From: Rhizobium leguminosarum bv. viciae USDA 2370
Lineage (GTDB): Bacteria > Pseudomonadota > Alphaproteobacteria > Rhizobiales > Rhizobiaceae
Reading direction: 5' to 3'
Length of the DNA: 64,000 bases
Assembly: GCF_002008365.1 (NCBI RefSeq)
Contig: NZ_MRDL01000047.1
Span: 368,379 to 432,378 of the forward strand
Shown: positions 50,655 through 59,654 of the stretch, in pieces
Layout of the letters: the number at the start of each line of letters is the position of its first letter
How positions within the stretch are numbered: the stretch's first letter is position 1
Made by a program: the position numbers and the translations under genes
The notes under the pieces: generated by a model
The model's database searches: none
What the model saw: only the letters and a program-made list of their open reading frames with translations
What the model was told of the DNA's origin: nothing

Positions 50655-51668
50655 TCATCGCTTTGCGAGAATTTTCGCCACTTCGACCGCGAAATAGGTG
50701 AGGACACCGTCGCATCCCGCCCGCTTGAACGACAGCAGCGTTTCGAGCATCGCCCGCTCGCCATCGATCCAGCCGTTCATCGCCGCCGCCTTGATCTGCG
50801 TATATTCGCCGGAAACCTGGTAAGCGAAGGTCGGCAGGCCGAAGGCCTCCTTCATCCGCCAGCAGATATCGAGATAGGGCAGGCCGGGCTTGACCATCAG
50901 CATGTCGGCGCCTTCTTCGACGTCGAGGGCCGCGTCGCGGATTGCCTCGGTGCCGTTGGCGGGGTCGATATAATAGGTCTTCTTGTCGCCTTTCAGCAGC
51001 CCGCCCGTCGAGATCGCCTCGCGATAGGGACCGTAGAAGGCGGAGGCGAATTTCGTCGCATAGCTCATGATGCCGACGCTCTGGTGGCCGGCCGCATCGA
51101 GCGCCATGCGGATCGCGCCGATGCGCCCGTCCATCATCTCCGACGGCGCGATGATGTCTGCGCCGGCATCCGCCTGCATGACGGCGGCGCGTGCGACCTG
51201 GTCAACGGTCTCGTCGTTGACGATCTCGCCGCCCCTGAGAATGCCGTCATGGCCGTGGCTGGTGAAGGGATCGAGCGCGACGTCGGTAATGACGCCGATA
51301 TTGGGCACCGCCTTCTTGATCGCCGCCGTCGTCTGATTGATCAGATTGTTGGCCTCGAGGCTGTTCGAGCCGGTCTCGTCACGCAGTTCCATCTCGATAT
51401 TCGGAAAGGTGGCAAGCGCCGGAACGCCGAGGCCGGCCGCTTCGCGCGCGGCTTCCACGGCCTTGTCGATGCTCATGCGGTTGACGCCCGGCATGGCCGG
51501 GATCGGATCGATGATGCCGGAACCCGGCACGATGAAGATCGGCCAGATCAGGTCATCGACCGTCAGCCGGTTCTCCTGCACCAGCCGGCGTGTCCAATCC
51601 GCCTTGCGGTTGCGCCGCATGCGGCGATGACCGGTGATGTCGTCGACGAGATGCGTCCTGTCCTGCAT
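50655..51668 (-). CDS. hemB: delta-aminolevulinic acid dehydratase (porphobilinogen synthase)
   Basis: A 337-residue enzyme joining two aminolevulinate molecules on the way to haem. Both active-site lysines are present: MSYATKFASAFYGPYREA and MLMVKPGLPYLD. The metal-site stretch reads DVALDPFTSHGHDGIL, in which aspartate and alanine stand at the places of the zinc-binding cysteines of the zinc form, so this is of the magnesium-type, as reported for Bradyrhizobium. Length is normal. The gene's stop touches a repeat element. Confidence 0.96.
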   Translation of the reverse strand: MQDRTHLVDDITGHRRMRRNRKADWTRRLVQENRLTVDDLIWPIFIVPGSGIIDPIPAMPGVNRMSIDKAVEAAREAAGLGVPALATFPNIEMELRDETGSNSLEANNLINQTTAAIKKAVPNIGVITDVALDPFTSHGHDGILRGGEIVNDETVDQVARAAVMQADAGADIIAPSEMMDGRIGAIRMALDAAGHQSVGIMSYATKFASAFYGPYREAISTGGLLKGDKKTYYIDPANGTEAIRDAALDVEEGADMLMVKPGLPYLDICWRMKEAFGLPTFAYQVSGEYTQIKAAAMNGWIDGERAMLETLLSFKRAGCDGVLTYFAVEVAKILAKR

Positions 51669-51764
51669 GATATCTGTCCTTGGCCCATTCCATTTATCGG
51701 AGCGCTCATTATCATGGCGCCTGGAAAATCCAAACCGGACGATTGGCCGCGGCGGAAAAACCTC

Positions 51765-51846
51765 TGGCGCATAACCCGAAAATCGAAATGGATTTTCGGG
51801 TTATGCGCCAACTCGATGTTATAGAGCGTCCCTGGCGCGTCGTGTC
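51765..51846. repeat. perfect 20-bp-arm hairpin and degenerate module I
   Basis: Arms TGGCGCATAACCCGAAAATC (51765-51784) and their exact inverse (51791-51810) around GAAATG. A degenerate ACGC-rich module resembling module I lies at about 51825-51855. It is placed between the divergent hemB gene and the small membrane protein gene, less than 70 bases before the latter. Confidence 0.85.
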
Positions 51847-51870
51847 AGACGCGCGGGCGCCCTTGTGAAG

Positions 51871-52335
51871 ATGCAACCCCAAACCGATGTCTGCGCTATG
51901 GAAACCGAATCCCCGACGATACCGAAACGCACACTGGCGGATATCCTCTTCATTCTCTTCCTGAGGCTGGTTGCCGTATCCTGCTTCTGGTTTGGCCTGC
52001 AATATTGGGCGATGCTCGTCGGCTATTCGCTGGTCGGCGCCGGCCGCTTCGATCTTTTGAGCCTGCCGTGGAAGGTGGCGAGCACCAGCCTCGCCGTGCT
52101 CTTCCCCGTCGCCTCCCTCGGCCTCTGGCTCACCGTCTCCTGGGGACCGGTCATCTGGGTGCTGGCCGCCGGCGGGCAGATCCTCATGTATGGCCTGCTG
52201 CCGGATATTTTCGGACCCAACCAGCTGATCATCCTGCTGCATCTCATGGTCGCCGTCGTCTACTGGATTTTCCGCCTGCTGCTGTGGCTGGAAAAGCGCC
52301 GGCACCGCCGCCAGGTAAGTGTTGATTTACCCTGA
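51871..52335 (+). CDS. small membrane protein (DUF6163-like)
   Basis: A 154-residue (or 145-residue, if the ATG at 51898 is used) protein with four strong hydrophobic helices: ADILFILFLRLVAVSCFWFGL, WKVASTSLAVLFPVASLGLWLTV, VIWVLAAGGQILMYGLL and LIILLHLMVAVVYWIFRLLLW, then a basic tail. It resembles the DUF6163 proteins found next to ldtR in Rhizobiales. No ribosome site decides the start. Function unknown; conserved placement suggests a role in the cell envelope. Confidence 0.75.
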   Translation: MQPQTDVCAMETESPTIPKRTLADILFILFLRLVAVSCFWFGLQYWAMLVGYSLVGAGRFDLLSLPWKVASTSLAVLFPVASLGLWLTVSWGPVIWVLAAGGQILMYGLLPDIFGPNQLIILLHLMVAVVYWIFRLLLWLEKRRHRRQVSVDLP

Positions 52336-52463
52336 GACAACGTGGGGTTAGCGGTAAGGCTCCGTTAAGCCTGCGGTTTAAGTCGAATTTTATATGTATT
52401 CGATAGGGTCTCACTCAAGGCGGGAAGAAAACACACCGCCAAACAAACAGTGAGGCAGTCAAT

Positions 52464-52979
52464 ATGAACACGAAAATTAAGCCGCAGGCGGTATCGAACT
52501 TCCGTGACCAGCAGGATCATGACATCCGTGATCTTTACATGGAATCCCTTCACCTCGTTGAACGTCTGCACCGTCGTCTTCTCGACGTCATCAAGGACGA
52601 ATTCGACCGTCAGGGTCGCAGCGATGTCAACGCCATCCAGGCGCTGCTCCTTTTCAACATCGGCAACTCCGAGCTGACCGCCGGCGAGCTGCGCTCGCGT
52701 GGCTACTATCTCGGCTCCAACGTCTCCTACAACGTCAAGAAACTGGTCGATCTCGGTTTCATCAACCACCAGCGCTCGCGCATCGACCGCCGCTCGGTCC
52801 GCATCAGCCTGACCGAAACCGGCCAGGACATCGCCGAAACGGTGGCCAAGCTCTACGAACGCCACATCGCCTCGATCGACAAGGTCGGCGGCATCGGCAC
52901 CGACGAGTTCACGCAGATGAACAAGCTGCTCCAGCGTCTGGACCGTTTCTGGAACGATCAGATCCTGTACCGTCTCTAA
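52464..52979 (+). CDS. ldtR: MarR-family regulator LdtR
   Basis: A 171-residue winged-helix regulator. Core: VNAIQALLLFNIGNSELTAGELRSRGYYLGSNVSYNVKKLVDLGFINHQRSRIDRRSVRISLTETG at residues about 55-120. In Sinorhizobium and Liberibacter LdtR controls the L,D-transpeptidase gene ldtP and osmotic tolerance; here ldtP is the next gene in the same direction. A hairpin at 53009-53038 suggests the two can be separate transcripts. Confidence 0.9.
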   Translation: MNTKIKPQAVSNFRDQQDHDIRDLYMESLHLVERLHRRLLDVIKDEFDRQGRSDVNAIQALLLFNIGNSELTAGELRSRGYYLGSNVSYNVKKLVDLGFINHQRSRIDRRSVRISLTETGQDIAETVAKLYERHIASIDKVGGIGTDEFTQMNKLLQRLDRFWNDQILYRL

Positions 52980-53420
52980 GACCCCTGACCTCCTTCCAGG
53001 GTTGCAGAAAATCGGACGTGTCCCTGCACGTCCGATTTGCCGTTTGATCCGCGTGGCATCTTTGCAACGCATGGCAGGCAAGCGCAAAGCCCGGTATTCA
53101 AGCCGTTTTTTAGCCGTTATTAACCGGCACGCTTTACCCCGTCATATGGTTCGTTGTGTCGTGTTTCCGGTAGCCGGCAGTCCTTCTACCCACCCGGCAA
53201 CACGAATTGGCCATATTGGTGTGGCAGCGGAAGGCTTAACAACCGGCGCTTTCAATGGACCGATCAGGAATGCTGGCTGTCGCATCGCAATCTTGTGATG
53301 GGGCAAGCGGAATTTTTTGATGCGCCGGGACAACGAATGGACTGGGATCTGCGTTAAAGCGCAGTGATATCGCAAAGAGCCCGCGGCATCTCTTTATCGC
53401 CGCAGTCAGTGGTTGGGACT
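52980..53420. other. ldtR-ldtP intergenic region
   Basis: This 441-base gap holds the ldtR hairpin (53009-53038) and, near 53087-53130, an AT-rich tract with the repeat AGCCGTT written twice (53101 and 53112 region) and TTAACCGG. Known biology predicts an LdtR site here, in front of ldtP, and I propose this tract, though without proof. No credible small gene was seen. Confidence 0.45.
53009..53038 (+). terminator. hairpin after ldtR
   Basis: Perfect 12-bp arms AAATCGGACGTG (53009-53020) and CACGTCCGATTT (53027-53038) around TCCCTG, 30 bases beyond the ldtR stop. The T-run is short, so termination may be partial. Confidence 0.65.
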
Positions 53421-54722
53421 ATGTCGAAGAAAAACGGAATTGAAGCTCTCTCGCGCCGCGCATTCCTTGCGTCCGCGGCAACGGTTGGCGCCAGCGCGAT
53501 TGCTGCGCCGGCATTCGCGCAATCGGCGCTCGATACGCTGATCAATGCGCCGCGCCGCGGCAACTGGGACGACCAGTTTGACGCCAAGGCGGCTTCGCGC
53601 ACGGCGACCGCCATGGTTTCCAACACGCCGATCCTCGGCCCGCAGTCGGTTGCGAGCGCGCAGCAGGCGATCATGCAGTATCAGCAGATCGCCGCAGCCG
53701 GCGGCTGGCCTGAGGTCAACCCCGGTGACCAGCGCCTGCAGCTCGGCGTTAGCTCTCCTTCCGTCCAGGCGCTGCGCCAGCGCCTTGCGATCACCGGCGA
53801 CCTGCCGCGCGAAGCCGGCATGTCCAACGCCTTCGATTCCTATGTCGATGGCGCCGTCAAGCGCTTCCAGGCCCGCCACGGTCTGCCGTCCGATGGTGTT
53901 CTCGGCGAATTCACGCTGAAGGCGATGAACATTCCTGCCGATGTCCGCCTGCAGCAGCTGAACACCAATCTGATCCGCCTGCAGACCTTCCCCGAAGACA
54001 TGGGCCGCCGTCACCTGATGGTCAACATCCCGGCCGCTTATGTCGAGGCTGTCGAAGACGGCAGTGTCGCGACGCGCCACACCGCGGTTGTCGGCCGCTT
54101 GAGCCGCCCGACGCATCTCGTCAATTCGAAGATTTACGAGGTCATCCTCAATCCTTACTGGACGGCGCCGCGCTCGATCGTCGAAAAAGACATCATGCCG
54201 CTGATGCGCAAGGATCCGACCTATCTCGAAAAGAACGCCATCCGCCTGATCGACGGCAAGGGCAATGAAGTCGCCCCCGAAACCGTCGATTGGAACGGCG
54301 AGGCGCCAAATCTGATGTTCCGTCAGGACCCCGGCAAGATCAACGCCATGGCCTCGACGAAGATCAACTTCTACAACAAGAACGGCGAGTATATGCACGA
54401 CACGCCGCAGCAGGGCCTGTTCAACAAGCTGATGCGCTTTGAATCGTCGGGCTGCGTCCGCGTTCAGAACGTCCGCGACCTGACGAACTGGCTGTTGCGC
54501 GAGACCCCCGGCTGGAGCCGCCAGCAGATGGAGCAGGTGATTGCAACCGGCGTCAACACGCCGATCAAGCTCGCTGCGGAAGTTCCTGTCTATTTCGTTT
54601 ACATCTCTGCCTGGGGCATGCCCGACGGCATCGTCCAGTTCCGCGACGACATCTATCAGATGGACGGCAATGCCGAGCTGGCGCTCGACACCACGGCGGG
54701 CATGGAACAGCCGGTCCAGTAA
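53421..54722 (+). CDS. ldtP: L,D-transpeptidase LdtP (YcbB-like) with peptidoglycan-binding domain
   Basis: A 433-residue exported enzyme that forms 3-3 cross-links or lipoprotein links in peptidoglycan. SRRAFLASAATVG at residues 10-22 is a Tat-like signal. A peptidoglycan-binding domain follows (SPSVQALRQRLAITGDLP ... AVKRFQARHGLPSDGVLGEFT, residues 130-185), then the YkuD catalytic domain with HDTPQQGLF and the nucleophile cysteine in RFESSGCVRVQN near residue 359. ATG 53421 is chosen because the signal begins there. Regulated by LdtR, inferred from relatives. Confidence 0.92.
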   Translation: MSKKNGIEALSRRAFLASAATVGASAIAAPAFAQSALDTLINAPRRGNWDDQFDAKAASRTATAMVSNTPILGPQSVASAQQAIMQYQQIAAAGGWPEVNPGDQRLQLGVSSPSVQALRQRLAITGDLPREAGMSNAFDSYVDGAVKRFQARHGLPSDGVLGEFTLKAMNIPADVRLQQLNTNLIRLQTFPEDMGRRHLMVNIPAAYVEAVEDGSVATRHTAVVGRLSRPTHLVNSKIYEVILNPYWTAPRSIVEKDIMPLMRKDPTYLEKNAIRLIDGKGNEVAPETVDWNGEAPNLMFRQDPGKINAMASTKINFYNKNGEYMHDTPQQGLFNKLMRFESSGCVRVQNVRDLTNWLLRETPGWSRQQMEQVIATGVNTPIKLAAEVPVYFVYISAWGMPDGIVQFRDDIYQMDGNAELALDTTAGMEQPVQ

Positions 54723-54750
54723 GCGGCGACCTTTGCATCGTGATTTGAGA

Positions 54751-54777
54751 ACCGCGCTTTCGGGCGCGGTTTTTTTA
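54751..54777 (+). terminator. rho-independent terminator after ldtP
   Basis: AACCGCGC (54751-54758) pairs with GCGCGGTT (54765-54772) around TTTCGG, followed by a run of seven T. Confidence 0.9.
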
Positions 54778-54937
54778 TGTCCGAGGAGACGCTCCTCGAT
54801 GTCGTCGCCAAGGATCGGCCGGTGCGACCACAAAAGAGCGAGAGCGCGCGCTTTGCTCAGCAAATGTCGTTCTTCGTATTGCCCTCGCCACGGCGGAAGG
54901 CTAATACCTCAGCGCATTCCAGTTGAGGAGCCCGCCC

Positions 54938-56236
54938 ATGACCAATGCTTCCACCGAATCCTTCTTCAATCGCTCGCTTGCGGACGTCGATCCCGACATT
55001 TTCGGCGCGATCGGAAAGGAACTCGGTCGCCAACGGCACGAGATCGAACTGATCGCTTCTGAGAACATCGTCTCCCGCGCCGTGCTGGAAGCCCAGGGCT
55101 CCATCATGACCAACAAATATGCCGAGGGTTATCCCGGCAAGCGTTATTACGGCGGCTGCCAGTTCGTCGATATCGCCGAGGAACTGGCGATCGAGCGCGC
55201 CAAGAAGCTGTTCGGCGTCAATTTCGCCAATGTTCAGCCGAATTCCGGCTCGCAGATGAACCAGGCGGTGTTCCTGGCGCTGCTGCAGCCGGGTGACACC
55301 TTCATGGGTCTCGACCTGAATTCGGGCGGCCACCTCACGCATGGTTCGCCGGTCAACATGTCCGGCAAGTGGTTCAATGTAGTCTCCTACGGCGTGCGCG
55401 AAGGCGACAACCTGCTCGACATGGATGAAGTGGCCCGCAAGGCCGAGGAAACCAAGCCGAAGCTCATCATCGCCGGCGGCACTGCCTATTCCCGCATCTG
55501 GGACTGGAAGCGTTTCCGCGAGATCGCCGACTCGGTTGGCGCCTACCTCATGGTCGACATGGCGCATATTGCCGGCCTCGTTGCCGGTGGCGTTCATCCG
55601 TCGCCATTCCCGCACTGCCATGTCGCGACGACGACGACCCACAAGTCGCTGCGCGGCCCGCGCGGTGGTGTCATCCTCACCAATGACGAGGATCTGGCCA
55701 AGAAGTTCAATTCGGCCGTCTTCCCCGGTCTGCAGGGTGGCCCGCTGATGCACATTATTGCCGCCAAGGCTGTGGCCTTCGGCGAGGCGCTGCAGCCTGA
55801 ATTCAAGGATTATGCCGCCCAGGTCGTCAAGAACGCCAAGGCGCTGGCCGAAACGCTGATATCGGGTGGCCTTGACGTCGTCTCCGGCGGCACCGACAAC
55901 CACCTGATGCTGGTCGACCTTCGCAAGAAGAACGCCACCGGCAAGCGCGCCGAGGCAGCGCTTGGCCGCGCTTACGTCACCTGCAACAAGAACGGCATTC
56001 CCTTCGATCCGGAAAAGCCCTTCGTTACTTCGGGCGTGCGCCTCGGCGCACCGGCCGGCACGACTCGCGGCTTCAAGGAAGCTGAATTCCGCGAGATCGG
56101 CAATCTCATCGTCGAGGTCCTCGACGGGCTGAAGGTCGCCAATTCCGATGAAGGCAACGCTGCCGTCGAAGCCGCTGTGCGCGGCAAGGTGGTCAACCTC
56201 ACCGACCGCTTCCCCATGTACGGCTACATGGGATAA
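54938..56236 (+). CDS. glyA: serine hydroxymethyltransferase
   Basis: A 432-residue PLP enzyme that turns serine plus tetrahydrofolate into glycine and methylene-THF. The PLP lysine is in VATTTTHKSLRGPRGG near residue 236; the N-terminal RQRHEIELIASENIVSRAVLEAQGS and KYAEGYPGKRYYGGC are diagnostic. GAGGAG lies before ATG 54938. It heads a close cluster with nrdR (9-base gap), ribD and ribE. Confidence 0.98.
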   Translation: MTNASTESFFNRSLADVDPDIFGAIGKELGRQRHEIELIASENIVSRAVLEAQGSIMTNKYAEGYPGKRYYGGCQFVDIAEELAIERAKKLFGVNFANVQPNSGSQMNQAVFLALLQPGDTFMGLDLNSGGHLTHGSPVNMSGKWFNVVSYGVREGDNLLDMDEVARKAEETKPKLIIAGGTAYSRIWDWKRFREIADSVGAYLMVDMAHIAGLVAGGVHPSPFPHCHVATTTTHKSLRGPRGGVILTNDEDLAKKFNSAVFPGLQGGPLMHIIAAKAVAFGEALQPEFKDYAAQVVKNAKALAETLISGGLDVVSGGTDNHLMLVDLRKKNATGKRAEAALGRAYVTCNKNGIPFDPEKPFVTSGVRLGAPAGTTRGFKEAEFREIGNLIVEVLDGLKVANSDEGNAAVEAAVRGKVVNLTDRFPMYGYMG

Positions 56237-56245
56237 GGAGTAGGG

Positions 56246-56722
56246 ATGCGCTGCCCCTATTGCGGTTCGGAAGATACCCAGGTCAAGGATTCGCGCCCGG
56301 CGGAGGACAACACGTCCATCCGCCGGCGGCGTATCTGTCCGGATTGCGGCGGCCGCTTCACCACGTTCGAACGTGTGCAACTGCGCGAGTTGATGGTCAT
56401 CAAGAAGACCGGACGCAAAGTGCCCTTCGACCGCGACAAGCTGGTGCGCTCCTTCGAGGTGGCGCTGCGCAAACGCCCGGTCGAGCGCGATCGCATCGAG
56501 CGCGCCGTCTCCGGTATCGTCCGCCGGCTTGAAAGCTCCGGCGAGACCGAGATCTCCTCCGAGCAGATCGGCCTGCAGGTGCTGGAAGCCATGAAGAGCC
56601 TCGATGATGTCGGCTTCGTGCGCTATGCCTCGGTCTATCGGGATTTCTCGCTTGCCGAGGATTTCGAGAAGGTTATTTCCGAAATCAACGCCAAGATCGC
56701 CCGCGACCCGCTGGACAGGTGA
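56246..56722 (+). CDS. nrdR: transcriptional repressor NrdR
   Basis: A 158-residue repressor of ribonucleotide reductase genes. The zinc ribbon CPYC ... CPDC lies at residues 3-34 and the ATP-cone at about 49-139 (VIKKTGRKVPFDRDKLVRSFEVALRKRPV) senses ATP/dATP. Length and motifs are typical. It lies between glyA and ribD, a conserved order in alphaproteobacteria. Confidence 0.97.
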   Translation: MRCPYCGSEDTQVKDSRPAEDNTSIRRRRICPDCGGRFTTFERVQLRELMVIKKTGRKVPFDRDKLVRSFEVALRKRPVERDRIERAVSGIVRRLESSGETEISSEQIGLQVLEAMKSLDDVGFVRYASVYRDFSLAEDFEKVISEINAKIARDPLDR

Positions 56723-56725
56723 GCC

Positions 56726-57847
56726 ATGAGCATCACGCCGCATGACGAACGTTTCATGGCGGCGGCGATCCGTCTGTCGCGCTGGCATCTCGGCCGCACC
56801 GCCACCAATCCTTCCGTCGGCTGTCTGATCGTCAAGGACGGCGTCATCGTCGGCCGTGCCGTGACCGCCCTCGGCGGCCGCCCGCATGCCGAGACGCAGG
56901 CGCTCTCTGAAGCCGGCGCGCTGGCCCGCGGCGCTACCGCCTATGTGACGCTCGAACCCTGCTCGCATCACGGCAAGACGCCGCCCTGCGCCGAGGCGCT
57001 GATCGCCTATGGTGTTGCCCGCGTCGTCATCAGCGTCACCGATCCCGATCCGCGGGTCTCCGGCCGCGGCATCGCCAGGCTGCGCGAAGCTAGCATAGAG
57101 GTGGACGCCGGCGTGCTGGAGGCGGAGGGCAGGCAGTCGCTTGCCGCCTATCTCACCCGCCAGACGAAGAACCGGCCCTATGTGACTCTCAAACTTGCCG
57201 TTTCCGCCGATGGCATGATCGGCCGCCAGGGGGCAGGGCAGGTGGCGATAACAGGCCCGGAGGCCCGCGCCCAGGTGCAGGCGCTGCGCGCCGAAACCGA
57301 TGCCATCCTGGTCGGCATCGGTACCGCGATTGCGGATGATCCGCTGCTGACTGCGCGCTCGCCAGGTCTTGAATCACAATCGCCGATCCGCATCGTCCTC
57401 GATCCTTCCCTGGCATTGCCGCTGACCAGCAGACTCGTCGGGACGGCGCGGGAGGTGCCAGTCATCGTGGTTACGAGTGAGGAAGGATCATTGTCGCAGG
57501 CAGAGGGTGATATCGCATCCACAGAGATGGAATCTTGCCGCGCAGCCCTCGAGGCCGCCGGCGTCGAGGTCGTCCATTGCAATCCCTACCATCCGGAAGT
57601 CCTGCTGCCGGCACTCGCGACGCGCGGTATTTCCTCGCTTCTGGTCGAGGGCGGTGCAAAGACGGCGCGGCTTTTCCTCGAGGCTGGCCTCGTCGATCGC
57701 ATCCAGCTTTATCAGGCGCCTGTTATGATTGGCGAGGGTGGTATTGAATCCCCGCTTGATGCAACCGACATACCATCGGGTTTTGCCCATACGGGCACGC
57801 TGATGTTCGGCGGCGATCGCCTGGACGAATACGAAAGAGGGCTTTGA
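56726..57847 (+). CDS. ribD: bifunctional pyrimidine deaminase/reductase RibD
   Basis: A 373-residue enzyme catalysing steps two and three of riboflavin synthesis. The deaminase zinc motif is intact: PHAETQAL (HAE) and EPCSHHGKTPPCAEALI (two cysteines), residues 50-90. The reductase half starts near residue 150 (RPYVTLKLAVSADGMIG) and ends with SLLVEGGAKTARLFLEAGLVDRI. It starts 3 bases after nrdR and overlaps ribE by one base. Confidence 0.97.
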   Translation: MSITPHDERFMAAAIRLSRWHLGRTATNPSVGCLIVKDGVIVGRAVTALGGRPHAETQALSEAGALARGATAYVTLEPCSHHGKTPPCAEALIAYGVARVVISVTDPDPRVSGRGIARLREASIEVDAGVLEAEGRQSLAAYLTRQTKNRPYVTLKLAVSADGMIGRQGAGQVAITGPEARAQVQALRAETDAILVGIGTAIADDPLLTARSPGLESQSPIRIVLDPSLALPLTSRLVGTAREVPVIVVTSEEGSLSQAEGDIASTEMESCRAALEAAGVEVVHCNPYHPEVLLPALATRGISSLLVEGGAKTARLFLEAGLVDRIQLYQAPVMIGEGGIESPLDATDIPSGFAHTGTLMFGGDRLDEYERGL

Positions 57848-58458
57848 TGTTCACCGGAATAGTCACCGATGTCGGCACGGTCGAATCCGTTTCCCCGCTG
57901 AAGGAAGGTATCCGGCTGCGGGTCGCGACCGCCTATGATCCCTCAACCATCGATATGGGCGCCTCGATCTCTCACGCCGGCATCTGCCTGACTGTCACTG
58001 GACTTCCGACCGAGGGAAGCAACGGCCGCTGGTTCGAGGTCGAGGCCTGGGAAGAGGCGCTGCGACTGACGACGATCGGCAACTGGCAGGAGGGCAGCCG
58101 CATCAATCTTGAACGGTCGCTGAAGATCGGGGATGAACTCGGCGGTCACATCGTTTCCGGCCATGTCGACGGCAAGGCGGAAATCCTCTCGGTAACAGCA
58201 GAGGGCGACGCCACGCGCTACCGCCTGCGCGCGCCCGAACATCTGGCGAAATTCGTCGCCCCCAAGGGGTCGATTGCACTCGACGGTACTTCGTTGACGG
58301 TCAATGCCGTCGACGGCACGGATTTCGACGTGCTGCTCATCCGGCACACGCTTGAGGTCACCACCTGGGGCGAGCGCAGGGCCGGTGATTTCGTCAATTT
58401 CGAAGTCGACACTATGGCGCGTTATGCCGCCCGGTTGGCTGAGTTCCCCAGCACATAA
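57847..58458 (+). CDS. ribE: riboflavin synthase alpha subunit
   Basis: A 203-residue enzyme that makes riboflavin from two lumazine molecules. The start MFTGIV and two lumazine-binding repeats (residues 1-95 with SHAGICLTVTGLPT; 98-195 with GGHIVSGHVDG and VAPKGSIALDGTSLTVNAV) are clear. The ATG at 57847 shares an A with the ribD TGA. Two close start codons exist (TTG 57844). Confidence 0.96.
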   Translation: MFTGIVTDVGTVESVSPLKEGIRLRVATAYDPSTIDMGASISHAGICLTVTGLPTEGSNGRWFEVEAWEEALRLTTIGNWQEGSRINLERSLKIGDELGGHIVSGHVDGKAEILSVTAEGDATRYRLRAPEHLAKFVAPKGSIALDGTSLTVNAVDGTDFDVLLIRHTLEVTTWGERRAGDFVNFEVDTMARYAARLAEFPST

Positions 58459-58489
58459 CCGTCGAAAATCGGAATCGACGTCCGACGCT

Positions 58490-59005
58490 CTAACGCGAAA
58501 ATTGAATGATATCGCCGTTGTACTGGGTGCGCGCCGTCTCGCGGAAGCCGAGCTTGGCCGCAACCCGCAGCGAGGCCTGGTTCTCGGGGCTGATGATGCA
58601 GCTCATCGGTTTACCCGGGAAATGCGTTTCCGCCCAGCCGATCAGGACGGTCAGCGCCTCGGTGGCATAACCGCGGCCGTGCGCCGAGGGTATCAGCGCC
58701 CAGCCGACCTCCATCGTCCCCTCGATCGAGGGTTCCATCTCGCGCCGGGCTTCCAGGAAGCCCGCTTCGCCGATGAACCGGCCGCTCCCCTTTTCGACGA
58801 TCGCCAGAAAACCGAAGCCCATATGATGCCACATGCCGGCAACGCGTAGCATGCGGCTCCAGCTCTGCTCGCGTGTCGATGGCACGCCGGTGATGAAGCG
58901 CACGACATCCTCGTCCGCCCATAGTGCCGCATGCGCGTCGAAATCGTCGAGGCGGTGAGGGCGAAGCGTCAGCCGCGCCGTTTCGAGGGTTGGAATGTCG
59001 GTCAC
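58490..59005 (-). CDS. GNAT family N-acetyltransferase (RimJ/RimL type)
   Basis: A 171-residue acetyltransferase. TARLTLRPHRLDDFDAH is the typical RimJ/RimL-like start; IPSAHGRGYATEALTVLIGWA is the acetyl-CoA pyrophosphate loop (Q/RxxGxG/A), and ISPENQASLRVAAKLGFRE is the last motif. The acceptor, protein or small molecule, is unknown. It is part of a minus-strand block set between ribE and ribH. Confidence 0.92.
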   Translation of the reverse strand: MTDIPTLETARLTLRPHRLDDFDAHAALWADEDVVRFITGVPSTREQSWSRMLRVAGMWHHMGFGFLAIVEKGSGRFIGEAGFLEARREMEPSIEGTMEVGWALIPSAHGRGYATEALTVLIGWAETHFPGKPMSCIISPENQASLRVAAKLGFRETARTQYNGDIIQFSR

Positions 59006-59032
59006 ATCGGGTCCTTGTGAAATAACGTGTCC

Positions 59033-59554
59033 TCAGGCGCCGGGCTCGCCGTCCCAATAGTCGAGATCGCCTTCCGGCCGTCCGATATGACGGAAGCGCT
59101 TGGTTTCTGTATTGTCCCTGTTGGTCTTGGCTGCCCAGTTCGTTTTGGCAAGGAACTTTCCGGAATCGGGATATTCGACGATCTCGGTCCTCGCCATTGT
59201 CGAAATGCCGAGATAGACGAGTGTCGCCGTGCCGGTATTGATGATCTGGTGCGCCGTTTCAGGCCCGCCGGCCGGCGCGCCGAGCACGTCGCCCGCCTTG
59301 ATCACATGGCGCGCGTCGCCGAAGCGATATTCGCCAGAGCCCGCGATCACATAGAAGAGCTCGTCTTCGACATGGTGGTTGTGGAAGGGGCAGCCTGATT
59401 TGCCGGGAGGTACCTCGTTGTAGCTGACGCCGAGGCTGGCCAAGCCAAGAAGCGCACCGAAAGAGGTGTCGGTGCTTTCATAGAGCTCGCCCTGTTTCCA
59501 GTGGTCGAGCTTGAGATCGGCGGTATTGATCACCGCCTTCGGTTCCGTTGCCAT
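59033..59554 (-). CDS. cupin domain protein
   Basis: A 173-residue small beta-barrel protein. The cupin motif 1 is PFHNHHVEDELFYVIAGSGEYRFGD (metal histidines and glutamate, residues about 59-83), and the second motif PAGGPETAHQIINTG has the last histidine. A metal-dependent enzyme or sugar/ligand binding is possible. ATG 59554 (MATEPKAV) has AGGAGG before it. Same direction as the GNAT gene, 27 bases upstream of it. Confidence 0.9.
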   Translation of the reverse strand: MATEPKAVINTADLKLDHWKQGELYESTDTSFGALLGLASLGVSYNEVPPGKSGCPFHNHHVEDELFYVIAGSGEYRFGDARHVIKAGDVLGAPAGGPETAHQIINTGTATLVYLGISTMARTEIVEYPDSGKFLAKTNWAAKTNRDNTETKRFRHIGRPEGDLDYWDGEPGA

Positions 59555-59654
59555 GACGTCCTCCTGTTTCAGCAAGAGAAGCCGTCATCCCAGGAAAATT
59601 CAATGCTTATCTCCGATATCCCCAGCATGGGCGGAGAGGAGACCGCCGCCCATG

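Noticed and set aside
54857..56971. A 704-codon minus-strand open frame over glyA, nrdR and the start of ribD
   Set aside because: It crosses three well-supported genes on the other strand and has no conserved motif.
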